In this document: piece after piece, positions 44,941 to 53,232 of the stretch
Position numbering within the stretch: the stretch's first letter is position 1
How the letters are laid out: each line of letters opens with the position of its first letter
Assembly: GCA_017471965.1 (NCBI GenBank)
Contig: JAFURF010000083.1
Location: forward strand, 1-53,973
Source: Bacteroidales bacterium
GTDB lineage: Bacteria; Bacteroidota; Bacteroidia; Bacteroidales; UBA932
Length of the DNA: 53,973 nucleotides
Reading direction: 5' to 3'
Program-made: the position numbers and the translations under genes
The notes under the pieces: generated by a model
Told to the model about the DNA's origin: nothing
Databases searched by the model: none
What the model saw: the letters and a program-made list of their open reading frames with translations, nothing else

Positions 44941-47900
44941 TTAGAACTGAAGGTTTACACCAACGAGGAATGTACGAGGATGTGGATAGTATCCGAGATC
45001 GATACCTGAGCACCAGTCTGATGTACCGTAACCGATTTCAGGATCCATTCCCTCATACCTTGTGAATGTGAATGCATTCTGTACAGAAACGTAAAGTCTG
45101 GCCTGGCTCAGCCATTTCACATTCGCAATGCGTGAGAAGTCGTATCCGAGAGTGATGTTGCTGATACGGAGGTAACTTCCGTCATGGAGGAAGAGGTCTG
45201 AGAACTCAGTGTAGTTGATGTTGGAATCTGTCACACGAGGGATTCTGTCCGATGTGCCCTCACCATGCCAACGGTCGAGAACCGCAGTGGTGTAGTTTGC
45301 GAATCTGTTAGTGAAGTTTCTGTAAGACTGAACAAGTTCTGCACCTGCCGATCCGTATGCTGTCACATTGAAGTCAAGTCCCTTCCAGTCGAAGCCGAGG
45401 TTGAATCCGTAAGTGAACTCAGGCATACCGTTTCCGAGGTCTACCTTATCGCTGTCGTCGATCACGCCGTCATGGTTCTGGTCAACGAAACGCACGTCAC
45501 CCGGCTGAGGATCAGCCTGAAGGACACCGTTTCCTGCAGCAATGTGATCAAGAATCTCCTGCTGGTTCTGGAAGAGTCCGTCAGTCTGGAGACCCCACCA
45601 GTAACCGATAGAGTGTCCGTTCTCCGCACGGTAGAACTCCTTAGCATTGTCGAAAAGTTGATTCACCTCACCGTGGATGATACCGTCAGTATTAGGAATC
45701 TCGCCGACAACGTTCTTGTTATATGCTCCGTTCACGCCTACGTAGTAACTGAAGTCACCGATACGGTCATTCCAGTTCAGAGCGAGTTCTACTCCGGAGT
45801 TGGTAACGTCACCACCATTTATATATGGTGCACCTGTACCCGCTGTAGCAGGGATAGGAGCAGTGACGAGCCAGTCGCGGGTGATCTTGCGATACCAGTC
45901 AGCGTTCACTGAGAGACGGCTGTCGAGGAATCTTGCATCGATACCGAAGTCAAGTTGCTCAGATGTCTCCCACTTGATGTCAGAGTTGGCAAGGCGCTCC
46001 TGGACTGCACCGAGAGTCTCGGCTGCAGAACCGAGTTCCGCACCGGAATTGGTTCCAAATGTGTATGTATGATTTGTAGTCGATATAGGGGCAGTATATG
46101 CATAGTTGGAAATGTTCTTGTTACCTACCTGTCCCCATGATGCACGGAGTTTCAGGAAATCAAGACCGTTCACATCATTGAGCCAATCCTCTTCCGTCAT
46201 CACCCAACCTGCCGATACAGATGGGAAGAATCCCCATCGGTTGCCCTTCGCGAACTTTGAAGAACCGTCAGCGCGGAAAGTGGCGTTGACCATGTACTTT
46301 TCCTTGTAGTTGTAACCGAGGCGGGCAAATGCAGAGAAAGTCTTGTCGATATCGTTTACATTACCCTGTGGCTTACCCCAGAATGTATTGTCGTCAGAAC
46401 CGTTGTTGAGCCATGCGTGCTCGAAGTCCTTGAACTGCTCAACGGAAATCTTGTTGTTGCCGTACATCCACTCACCGTAGTTGGTATCCCACTCGGAACC
46501 GATCATTGCAGTGATGTTGTGGTTGTCAGCGATGGTTGTCTGATAGGTTGCTGTGTTTATCCAAGAGAAACTGTAGCCGCTTGACTGGTTCTGTGTCACT
46601 GATGAATAGTAGTCAGTCTCAAGTGACGGAGTGGTTCCGTACACATTCCACTTTGCAGGGAAACTGATACCGTGGCCATTTGAAGAATAACTTGAGAAAC
46701 CGACGGTCGACTTGATCGAAAGTCCTTTTACAGGAGTAAGTTCCACATAAACATCACCGATGAAGTTCTGTGAAGAAGATGTAGAACGGCCGAGCATCAT
46801 CGATGCATATGGGTTGCCGTCACCGTTATACCAGTTCTTGAATTCATCTGTATCGTATGAAGAGTCGTTCCAGATGCCGCCTTCATCGCCCCAGCCATAG
46901 TAGTTGTTGCCATAAAGATGAGCGAGCGGAGAAGTGTTGAACGCACCGCGGAGAGTGTTGTTGTACTGGTTGCCGACTCCGATACCTGCAGAGTTGCCGT
47001 ATACGAAAGTCATGTGCTCACCCACCTTGAGAAGGTCCTTGTAGATCTTGTGCTCTGAGTTGAGACGCACCTTGTAACTCTCTGCGCTTGATTTCTCCTT
47101 GCTACCTGCTATACCTTCCTGATTGGTATAGTTGAAAGACAGGGCATATACAGATGCATCATTACCGCCTGTCACACCGACTGTGTAGTTCTGGGTAGGT
47201 GCAGTCTGGCGGAACATCTGATTCACCCAGTCTGTATCTGCAAGCGTATACTTTGACCAGTCATATGTAGAAAGACCTGAGTTGAGAGCCTGCTCGTCCA
47301 TGATGACCATATACTGCTCTGCATTGAGCATTGGAGCCTTACGATATACGGTCTGAACTCCGTAGTATCCGTCGAAGTATACATGAGCCTGACCTGCCTT
47401 GCCGGTCTTTGTGGTCACGAGAACGACACCGTTTGCAGCCTGAGCACCATAGATGGCAGCCGATGCCGCATCCTTGAGGACGTCGATACTTTCAATATCC
47501 GCCGGATTGATCTTTGAAATGTCGCCAGGGATACCGTCCACGATGTAGAGAGGGCCTGAACTACCTGTGGTACCGAGACCACGGATGGTGACCTTCATTC
47601 CTTCACCAGGCTGACCTGATGTAGAGGTGATCTGCATACCCGGGGTCTGCCCCTGGAGTGCCTGAAGGGCGCTGCCAGTGCTGCGCTTCATCAGTTCCTC
47701 ACCCTTGACGTTGAGGTTCGCACCTGTAGTGAGTTTCTTCTTCTGGACGCCATATCCGACTACGACCACGTCATCAAGGGAGTCAAACTCCTCCTCGAGG
47801 ACGAAATTGATCACTGAGCGACCGTTGATCTGCTCTGTGACTGTCTTGTAGCCGAGGCATACGACCGAAAGTTCAGTCGTGCCGGAAGGCACCATCATTG

Positions 47901-48102
47901 AGTAAGTACCGTCAGCCTCAGTCATTGTGCCGACGGTGGTACCGAGTACGACGACACCGGCTCCAATTACAGGAGTGCCGTCAGATGCAGCGGTAACCTT
48001 ACCTGTTACATTGGTCTGGGCATATGCTTGCCCCCCCCATGCAACAATCGCGACCAGCGCAAAAAGCGTTGTCACGAGTCTTTTCGGGAAAATCTTTTCC
48101 AT
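44941..48102 (-). CDS. SusC/RagA-family TonB-dependent outer-membrane transporter (PUL 2)
   Basis: A 1053-residue TonB-dependent importer. Signal peptide (LVAIVAWGGQAYAQ), carboxypeptidase-regulatory-like domain (about 30-115; NVTGKVTAASDGTPVIGAGV), SusC plug (VVVVGYGVQKKKLTTGA, VTIRGLGTTG, LYIVDGIPGD, SAAIYGAQAANGVVLVTT) and a barrel ending HPRTFLVGVNLQF. No STN domain. The frame extends upstream to 48297, but the extra 65 residues cross the promoter and are not conserved; the ATG at 48102 starts the signal peptide. An eight-G tract lies in codons about 22-24, where length changes would abolish the protein. It heads the operon susC-susD-SGBP-SGBP-GH5-HTCS. Confidence 0.95.
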   Translation of the reverse strand: MEKIFPKRLVTTLFALVAIVAWGGQAYAQTNVTGKVTAASDGTPVIGAGVVVLGTTVGTMTEADGTYSMMVPSGTTELSVVCLGYKTVTEQINGRSVINFVLEEEFDSLDDVVVVGYGVQKKKLTTGANLNVKGEELMKRSTGSALQALQGQTPGMQITSTSGQPGEGMKVTIRGLGTTGSSGPLYIVDGIPGDISKINPADIESIDVLKDAASAAIYGAQAANGVVLVTTKTGKAGQAHVYFDGYYGVQTVYRKAPMLNAEQYMVIMDEQALNSGLSTYDWSKYTLADTDWVNQMFRQTAPTQNYTVGVTGGNDASVYALSFNYTNQEGIAGSKEKSSAESYKVRLNSEHKIYKDLLKVGEHMTFVYGNSAGIGVGNQYNNTLRGAFNTSPLAHLYGNNYYGWGDEGGIWNDSSYDTDEFKNWYNGDGNPYASMMLGRSTSSSQNFIGDVYVELTPVKGLSIKSTVGFSSYSSNGHGISFPAKWNVYGTTPSLETDYYSSVTQNQSSGYSFSWINTATYQTTIADNHNITAMIGSEWDTNYGEWMYGNNKISVEQFKDFEHAWLNNGSDDNTFWGKPQGNVNDIDKTFSAFARLGYNYKEKYMVNATFRADGSSKFAKGNRWGFFPSVSAGWVMTEEDWLNDVNGLDFLKLRASWGQVGNKNISNYAYTAPISTTNHTYTFGTNSGAELGSAAETLGAVQERLANSDIKWETSEQLDFGIDARFLDSRLSVNADWYRKITRDWLVTAPIPATAGTGAPYINGGDVTNSGVELALNWNDRIGDFSYYVGVNGAYNKNVVGEIPNTDGIIHGEVNQLFDNAKEFYRAENGHSIGYWWGLQTDGLFQNQQEILDHIAAGNGVLQADPQPGDVRFVDQNHDGVIDDSDKVDLGNGMPEFTYGFNLGFDWKGLDFNVTAYGSAGAELVQSYRNFTNRFANYTTAVLDRWHGEGTSDRIPRVTDSNINYTEFSDLFLHDGSYLRISNITLGYDFSRIANVKWLSQARLYVSVQNAFTFTRYEGMDPEIGYGTSDWCSGIDLGYYPHPRTFLVGVNLQF
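48031..48038 (-). repeat. Homopolymer of eight G (coding strand) in susC signal peptide
   Basis: The plus strand has eight consecutive C bases, so the coding strand has TGGGGGGGG encoding Trp-Gly-Gly within the signal peptide, about 65 bases after the start codon. Mononucleotide G/C tracts of this length are typical slipped-strand (phase-variable) sites. The frame is intact at the length shown. Confidence 0.9.
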
Positions 48103-48184
48103 AGAGACAGTTAGTTTGTTGGTTAATAATATGTGTTTGTGTAATTGTTTTCCGTGTCTGGCAAATGAAAACATTTTTACAAAG

Positions 48185-48192
48185 CAAATATA
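48185..48192 (-). promoter_or_regulatory. Candidate -7 element of the PUL 2 susC promoter
   Basis: The minus strand reads TATATTTG, an exact TAnnTTTG match, 82 bp before the susC ATG, implying an AT-rich leader of about 75 bases. No clear TTTG is at the usual -33 spacing, consistent with a promoter that depends on an HTCS activator. A direct repeat GCAACCGCAAC lies just upstream (about 48199-48209). Confidence 0.5.
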
Positions 48193-48248
48193 GAAAGTTG
48201 CGGTTGCAAGGACGGGGCGGATTTGTTGAAGGTATGGGTCAGAAATGT

Positions 48249-48286
48249 TGCAGGCGGCATCAGATGTCGCTCTGATGCCGCCTGCA
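48249..48286 (-). terminator. Strong hairpin terminator after the HdeD-like gene
   Basis: GCAGGCGGCATCAGA (48250-48264) pairs perfectly with TCTGATGCCGCCTGC (48271-48285) around a 6-base loop; T48249 and A48286 extend the stem to 16 bp. It lies 22 bp after the HdeD stop and 56 bp before the susC -7 element, so it would insulate the susC operon. The T-run after it is weak (ACATTTCTG). Confidence 0.75.
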
Positions 48287-48307
48287 GGGAATATCATACA
48301 CTACACA

Positions 48308-48904
48308 CTAACGAGGATATTCCTTTTCCTGATATTTATGGATATCCTTGAGTTTGACTGACAGCCAGCACAGCAGCAGCCCAAAAAGGATAAGACCGAC
48401 TCCGGCCACTACTATCACCGCTGCGATTCCCGCTGCGAAAGGATTGACAAGGATAAGGATGGACAGAAGAAGAAGAATCACTCCACCGAAAATCACAGTG
48501 CCTCCTCCATCAATCCTGAATGTATCAAGGTCTCCACCGAAGGCAATCATCATGAAACTGTGATACATCATCCATATTCCCATCATTATCGGCAGTACGA
48601 CCATGGTAACCCCCGGATACACACATAGAAAGATACCGAGGATAAGGTCGATCACTCCTCCGACAATCATGTATCCTCTCATTGCCAGATAATTGCCGCT
48701 TGTCGATGCTATGATGAGTTGGGCTGCACCTACCACCAGCATCACCACTCCGGTAAGAATGGCGAGCGTAACATAACTCTCTAGAGGAAATACAAATACC
48801 ACAATGCCAAGGACGACACACAGCAGTCCGGCAATCATAAGAAGCCACCAGTGCTGCACGGCACGGCTGACTTTACTTGTCAAGTTCTCAAAATGACGTT
48901 TCAT
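48308..48904 (-). CDS. HdeD/DUF308-family membrane protein
   Basis: A 198-residue integral inner-membrane protein with about six hydrophobic helices, for example WWLLMIAGLLCVVLGIVVFV, LAILTGVVMLVVGAAQLIIA, IVGGVIDLILGIFLCVYPG and IAAVIVVAGVGLILFGLLLC. Two internally similar halves, each with short loops, and length near 190 fit the HdeD (DUF308) family. The E. coli founder is linked to acid resistance at high cell density; roles in Bacteroidota are unknown. The charged C-terminal tail (KDIHKYQEKEYPR) faces the cytoplasm or periplasm. It is flanked by PUL genes but has its own gap and terminator, and no obvious link to xylan use. Confidence 0.88.
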   Translation of the reverse strand: MKRHFENLTSKVSRAVQHWWLLMIAGLLCVVLGIVVFVFPLESYVTLAILTGVVMLVVGAAQLIIASTSGNYLAMRGYMIVGGVIDLILGIFLCVYPGVTMVVLPIMMGIWMMYHSFMMIAFGGDLDTFRIDGGGTVIFGGVILLLLSILILVNPFAAGIAAVIVVAGVGLILFGLLLCWLSVKLKDIHKYQEKEYPR

Positions 48905-48922
48905 AACACTAATTTTTAACCG

Positions 48923-48989
48923 ATGTCATGAAATGTCAACTATCATGCCTTCTATCCTACATTTTGCAAACAAACCAACGGTAAGTTTG
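48923..48989 (+). promoter_or_regulatory. Candidate GH10-GH51 promoter region
   Basis: TAAGTTTG (48982-48989) matches the TAnnTTTG -7 element, 51 bp before the GH10 start. TTTG (48963-48966) lies upstream, but with a spacer of 15 rather than 19-21 bases. ATGTCA occurs at 48923-48928 and 48933-48938, a direct repeat one helical turn apart that could bind an AraC-type activator. Confidence 0.4.
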
Positions 48990-49040
48990 GGAATGTAAAA
49001 AGTATTTGATACCTTAGAGGTTCATAAAAACCGATGCAGA

Positions 49041-50852
49041 ATGAAAAGAACAATTATCGTCTTTGCAACCTGCCTGATGATGCTGGCATCATGCGGCAAG
49101 GAAGATCCGACAACAACTCCCATCACCCCTCCTACCCCACCCGAAACAGGGAACGAAAACGGGAACGGTAATGAGAACGGTAATGGAAACGAAGAAGACG
49201 ACAAGACTCAATACGCAGCACTGAAGACCTATATCGACCGTGCACAATACCCTGACTTCCAGTTCGGAGTGGCGATGGGAGCATGGGACTTCATGTCAAA
49301 TCAGTCCATGCGTAAAATAGCACTGGACAACTTCGACAACATGACCCCTGGCAACGAGATGAAATACTCTTCCGTAGTCAAGGACAACGGCAGCATGGAC
49401 TTCAAGACTGTCAAGTCGCTCATTGACAATGCAAGACAGGCAGGAATAAAAGTCTACGGGCACACTCTGGCATGGCATTCACAGCAGAACGTCACCTACC
49501 TGAACAGCCTTCTTGGAGACATCGAACTGGATGAATCCGATGCCAGGGAAGAAACAAAGCAACTTGTATCAAATTCTGCATGCGGACCTGAAGACATGAC
49601 CTGCTACCTTATGAATGTGGGTGACGGGAAATTCATATCACCGATTGTAGTCGAACCGGGGGCAGACGGAACCGGGCATGCGCTGATGGTGCCTGCAAAA
49701 GACAAGGTGAAGGATGACTGGGACAACCAGTTCTTCCTCAGCGTCAGCCACACCTTCAGGGAAGGCGAACCATATACTCTGAAGATGAAGATCAAGGCAG
49801 ACAAGGATGCTACAGTTGATATTCAGGCACATACAAAGGCTGGAAGTTATGTGCACTATGATATTGGAGGCGGTAAGATGTCCTTTACAACAGAATGGAC
49901 TGAGTTCATATATGAAGGCGTCATAGATCCGAAGGCTGACGGCACGACATGCATCGCATGGAACCTGAGCAAGTTTCCCGAAGCCAACAACTACTACTTC
50001 GACGACATAGAATGGACCGTCACCACCAGATACACCGGTACAAGACCACAGACCGACGAAGAAAAGCGCGACAACCTCATCTATGCCATGGACAATTGGA
50101 TAAAAGGCATGATGGAAGCCTGCGGAGGCTATGTGACGGCGTGGGATGTGGTCAATGAAGCCATTGCCGGAAGCGGAAACGACGGCGCAGGCAACTACCC
50201 TCTCCAGCATGGAAGTGACAGTAAGAATTTCTTCTGGCAGGACTACATGGGTGACGAACTCTACGTGCGCAAGGCAGTCGAACTGGCCCGAAAATATTTC
50301 GCAGAATATGGTGGCAATCCTGCAGACCTGAAACTCTTCGTCAACGACTACAACCTCGAAGGTGACTGGGACGGCAACAAGAAATGTACAAGCCTTGTCA
50401 ACTGGATCAAGAAATGGGAATCCGACAACATAACGAAAATCGACGGCATCGGTACCCAGATGCATGTCTCATGCAGCATGAACGCCCAGACCCAGGCCAG
50501 CAGAGAAGCCGCAGTAGTCAATATGTTCAAGATCCTGGCAGCATCCGGAAAACTGATCAAGATCACAGAACTTGATGTCGGAATCACCGACGCCTCCGGC
50601 AATACAATTCTGACAAAGAACGCCACAAAGGCTCACAATGAAGCCATCGCCGCCTACTACAAATTCATAATAACCAAATATTTCGAGATCATCCCTAAGG
50701 CGCAGCAGTTCGGCATCACCCTATGGTCTCCTACCGACAGTCCTGCAGATTCATTCTGGAGGGCTGGCGAACCTATCGGACTATGGGACCAGCATTATGA
50801 GAGGAAACCGGCCTACGATGCTGTGGCCGAGGCACTTATTGAATCAATGTAA
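49041..50852 (+). CDS. GH10 endo-beta-1,4-xylanase with inserted carbohydrate-binding module
   Basis: A 603-residue surface lipoprotein (MMLASCGKED) that cuts the xylan backbone. A Pro-Thr then Gly-Asn-Glu-rich linker (about 24-54) precedes the catalytic barrel (FGVAMGAWDF, FDNMTPGNEMKYSSV, GHTLAWHSQ). The barrel is interrupted at about 175-330 by a CBM4/22-like beta-sandwich (FFLSVSHTFREGEPYTLKMK, YYFDDIEW), then resumes with acid/base Glu near 373 (WDVVNEAI), LFVNDYN, GIGTQMHV and nucleophile Glu near 510 (ITELDVG). CBM insertion inside GH10 is known from Prevotella and Bacteroides xylanases. It starts a two-gene unit with GH51 (21-bp gap), divergent from the HdeD-like gene. Confidence 0.95.
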   Translation: MKRTIIVFATCLMMLASCGKEDPTTTPITPPTPPETGNENGNGNENGNGNEEDDKTQYAALKTYIDRAQYPDFQFGVAMGAWDFMSNQSMRKIALDNFDNMTPGNEMKYSSVVKDNGSMDFKTVKSLIDNARQAGIKVYGHTLAWHSQQNVTYLNSLLGDIELDESDAREETKQLVSNSACGPEDMTCYLMNVGDGKFISPIVVEPGADGTGHALMVPAKDKVKDDWDNQFFLSVSHTFREGEPYTLKMKIKADKDATVDIQAHTKAGSYVHYDIGGGKMSFTTEWTEFIYEGVIDPKADGTTCIAWNLSKFPEANNYYFDDIEWTVTTRYTGTRPQTDEEKRDNLIYAMDNWIKGMMEACGGYVTAWDVVNEAIAGSGNDGAGNYPLQHGSDSKNFFWQDYMGDELYVRKAVELARKYFAEYGGNPADLKLFVNDYNLEGDWDGNKKCTSLVNWIKKWESDNITKIDGIGTQMHVSCSMNAQTQASREAAVVNMFKILAASGKLIKITELDVGITDASGNTILTKNATKAHNEAIAAYYKFIITKYFEIIPKAQQFGITLWSPTDSPADSFWRAGEPIGLWDQHYERKPAYDAVAEALIESM

Positions 50853-50873
50853 TATCGTCACAACTTAAACAAG

Positions 50874-52856
50874 ATGAAATTACAGAACCTGTTTATGTCG
50901 CTTGTGGCATTCGCCGCGGCGGTAACGTCATTTGCACAAGTAAATGAGTTCACAGTAAAGGTCAACAAGACCGGAGCGGAAATTCAGCCGACAATGTATG
51001 GCATATTCATAGAAGACATCAACTTCGCCGCCGACGGAGGTCTGTATGCCGAACTGGTCAAGAACCGTTCTTTTGAATTTCCAGACAATCCTCTTCAAGG
51101 ATGGTCAGCAGGAGGTAAACTGGAAGTGCTGAACGATGGGCCGTTTGACAGGAATCCGCACTACGTCAGGCTGTTGTATCCCGGACATCCGCAGAAGCAC
51201 ACAGCACTGCAGAACGACGGCTTCTTCGGCATAGGCCTGAAGAAGGGCAAGCAATACCGTTTCAGCGTATGGGCTAGGACACCCGAAGGTGGAACAGGCA
51301 CTTTGGGCATCGAATTCATCGACAAGGCATCGATGGAAGAAGTACAGGCTTCGGCATATGCCCAGGTGACCGTGGATTCCAAGGAGTGGAAGAAGTATGA
51401 AGTCGTGATGACATCGGGCGTCACCGACCCGAAGGCCACCCTTCGCATCTTCCTTGAAGGGCATACGACTGTCGACATCGAGCATGTTTCATTATTCCCG
51501 GCAGACACATGGAAGGGACACAAGAACGTCCTTCGCAAGGATCTGGCACAAGCCCTGCATGACCTCCGGCCAGGGCATTTCAGGTTTCCTGGCGGATGTA
51601 TCGTGGAAGGGACGGACCTTGAGACAAGGTACAACTGGAAGAACAGCGTGGGTCCGGTTGAAAACCGCCCGCTCAACGAGAACAGATGGCAGCATACATT
51701 CAGGCACAGATATTATCCTGACTATTTCCAGTCATACGGATTGGGTTTTTACGAATATTTCCTCCTGTCGGAAGAGATTGGGGCTGAACCTCTTCCGATC
51801 CTGAGTTGCGGCCTTGCCTGCCAGTTCCAGAACACCGACCTGTCAGCCCATCAGCCTGTGTCTGAACTCGACTGCTACATTCAGGATGCACTCGACCTGA
51901 TAGAGTTTGCAAACGGAGCGACAGATACCGAATGGGGATGCATACGCGCTGAGATGGGTCACCCGGAACCATTCAAACTCAAATTCATCGGCATCGGAAA
52001 CGAACAATGGGGACCTGAGTACCCGGAACGTCTGGAACCTTTTGTGAAAGCGATCCGCGCGACATATCCTGACATCAGGATAATAGGTTCATCAGGTCCA
52101 TATCCGGAAGGAGAGGACTTCGATTATCTCTGGTCTGAAATGAAAAGACTGGGGGTAGACCTTGTGGACGAGCATTTCTATCGCCCGGAGGCATGGTTCT
52201 TATCCCAAGGCGCACGTTACGACACCTACGACCGCAAGGGTCCGAAGGTATTTGCCGGAGAATATGCATGCCACGGTGACGGCAAGAAATGGAACCACTT
52301 CGAGGCCTCTCTTCTGGAGGCTGCATTCATGACAACCCTCGAAAGAAATGCAGACATCGTACATATGGCCACTTACGCTCCCCTCTTCGCCCATGTGGAA
52401 GGGTGGCAATGGAGGCCTGACCTGATCTGGTTTGACAACCTACGCAGTGTCCGCTCATGCAGTTGGCACGTTCAGAAACTATATTCTCAGTATAAGGGTA
52501 CAAATGTACTCACGCTTACAGACATGGATGGCAATAATGTGACCGGAGTAGAAGGTCAGAACGGTCTTTTCGCAAGTTCCGTATATGATGCCGCCAATGA
52601 TCAGGTCTATGTGAAGGTCATAAATGTGTCAGATGAAGCACAACCGGTCAGAATACATTTCGACGGTCTGAAAAAGAAGGAAACCCTCAAAGGAGTAAGT
52701 ACGGTAAGTTATCACTCCGATGACCTTGATGCCGACAACACTCTTGACGAGCCGGAAAGAATCGTGCCTCAGACTGAAGCACTGGATTTCCTTGGAAAGG
52801 TTCTTGATGTCACCGTCCCGGCAAAGAATTTCATGATATATATTCTTCAGAAATAA
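50874..52856 (+). CDS. GH51 alpha-L-arabinofuranosidase with N-terminal CBM4-like module
   Basis: A 660-residue exported enzyme that removes arabinofuranose from arabinoxylan. A signal peptide (about 1-21, ending VTSFAQ) precedes MYGIFIEDINFAADGGLYAE, the start of the GH51 fold; residues about 70-210 hold a CBM4_9-like sandwich (KKGKQYRFSVWARTPEGGTG, TVDIEHVSLFP). The catalytic barrel continues with FRFPGGCIVEGTDLETRYNW, acid/base Glu near 377 (GIGNEQWG) and nucleophile Glu near 463 (VFAGEYACHG), then a C-terminal beta domain. Architecture differs from the shorter GH51 at 31318-32853, suggesting different substrates. It is the second gene of the GH10 operon and is followed by hairpins. Confidence 0.95.
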   Translation: MKLQNLFMSLVAFAAAVTSFAQVNEFTVKVNKTGAEIQPTMYGIFIEDINFAADGGLYAELVKNRSFEFPDNPLQGWSAGGKLEVLNDGPFDRNPHYVRLLYPGHPQKHTALQNDGFFGIGLKKGKQYRFSVWARTPEGGTGTLGIEFIDKASMEEVQASAYAQVTVDSKEWKKYEVVMTSGVTDPKATLRIFLEGHTTVDIEHVSLFPADTWKGHKNVLRKDLAQALHDLRPGHFRFPGGCIVEGTDLETRYNWKNSVGPVENRPLNENRWQHTFRHRYYPDYFQSYGLGFYEYFLLSEEIGAEPLPILSCGLACQFQNTDLSAHQPVSELDCYIQDALDLIEFANGATDTEWGCIRAEMGHPEPFKLKFIGIGNEQWGPEYPERLEPFVKAIRATYPDIRIIGSSGPYPEGEDFDYLWSEMKRLGVDLVDEHFYRPEAWFLSQGARYDTYDRKGPKVFAGEYACHGDGKKWNHFEASLLEAAFMTTLERNADIVHMATYAPLFAHVEGWQWRPDLIWFDNLRSVRSCSWHVQKLYSQYKGTNVLTLTDMDGNNVTGVEGQNGLFASSVYDAANDQVYVKVINVSDEAQPVRIHFDGLKKKETLKGVSTVSYHSDDLDADNTLDEPERIVPQTEALDFLGKVLDVTVPAKNFMIYILQK

Positions 52857-52910
52857 GTCTCTATCAACCCTGATTTACAAGTTTACACAATATGTCATAA
52901 TACACCAACC

Positions 52911-52961
52911 AGAATCAAAAATTCGCCCGACTTTTTGATTCTAACCGGAGAAGTGCTTCTC
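52911..52961 (+). terminator. Tandem hairpins after GH51, likely terminator
   Basis: AGAATCAAAAA (52911-52921) and TTTTTGATTCT (52932-52942) form a perfect 11-bp stem, with a T-run within the right arm, so it can act in both directions. A second palindrome, GAGAAG-TG-CTTCTC (52948-52961), follows immediately. Confidence 0.7.
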
Positions 52962-53187
52962 AGCGGGGATTTAAAATCTGAGCCAGTTTTACCTTTTAAA
53001 CAGAATACCATCAACACTCCTCTACGCCTTGGATGTTTCAAGGTGCAGAAACGGTGAAGGTGCAGAAATGTATATCATTCACTAAAAAAAAAGAAAAATG
53101 TGACGAAAAACGTCTATTTGTGACGAATTACAGGAATCATCATAAAAGTTTTTCTTTTCTTTATCATGAGTCTGCAATATATGATGG
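52962..53187. other. Non-coding gap before the Rpn gene, with short direct repeats
   Basis: GGTGCAGAAA occurs at 53042-53051 and 53059-53068. GTGACGAA occurs at 53100-53107 and 53120-53127, two helical turns apart. A run of nine A precedes GAAAAATG near 53085. An open frame of 55 codons (53033-53200) is present but looks non-coding. No RNA gene or -7 element with full match is seen (GAAATTTG at 53187-53194 has one mismatch). Confidence 0.5.
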
Positions 53188-53232
53188 AAATTTGTCATAG
53201 GTAATTTTAATATAAAAGACTATGACAAATTT
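53188..53232 (+). promoter_or_regulatory. Perfect hairpin covering the Rpn start codon
   Basis: AAATTTGTCATAG (53188-53200) is the exact reverse complement of CTATGACAAATTT (53220-53232), separated by 19 AT-rich bases. The right arm contains the ATG at 53222-53224, so in RNA the start codon would be paired, which should lower translation. Confidence 0.75.

Noticed and set aside
49638-50465. 275-codon minus-strand frame opposite GH10
   Set aside because: Antisense to the CBM insert and catalytic core of a clear xylanase; no domain or start context.
53033-53200. 55-codon plus-strand frame before the Rpn gene
   Set aside because: Lysine- and phenylalanine-rich product crossing A-runs, direct repeats and half of the start-codon hairpin; no family resemblance.
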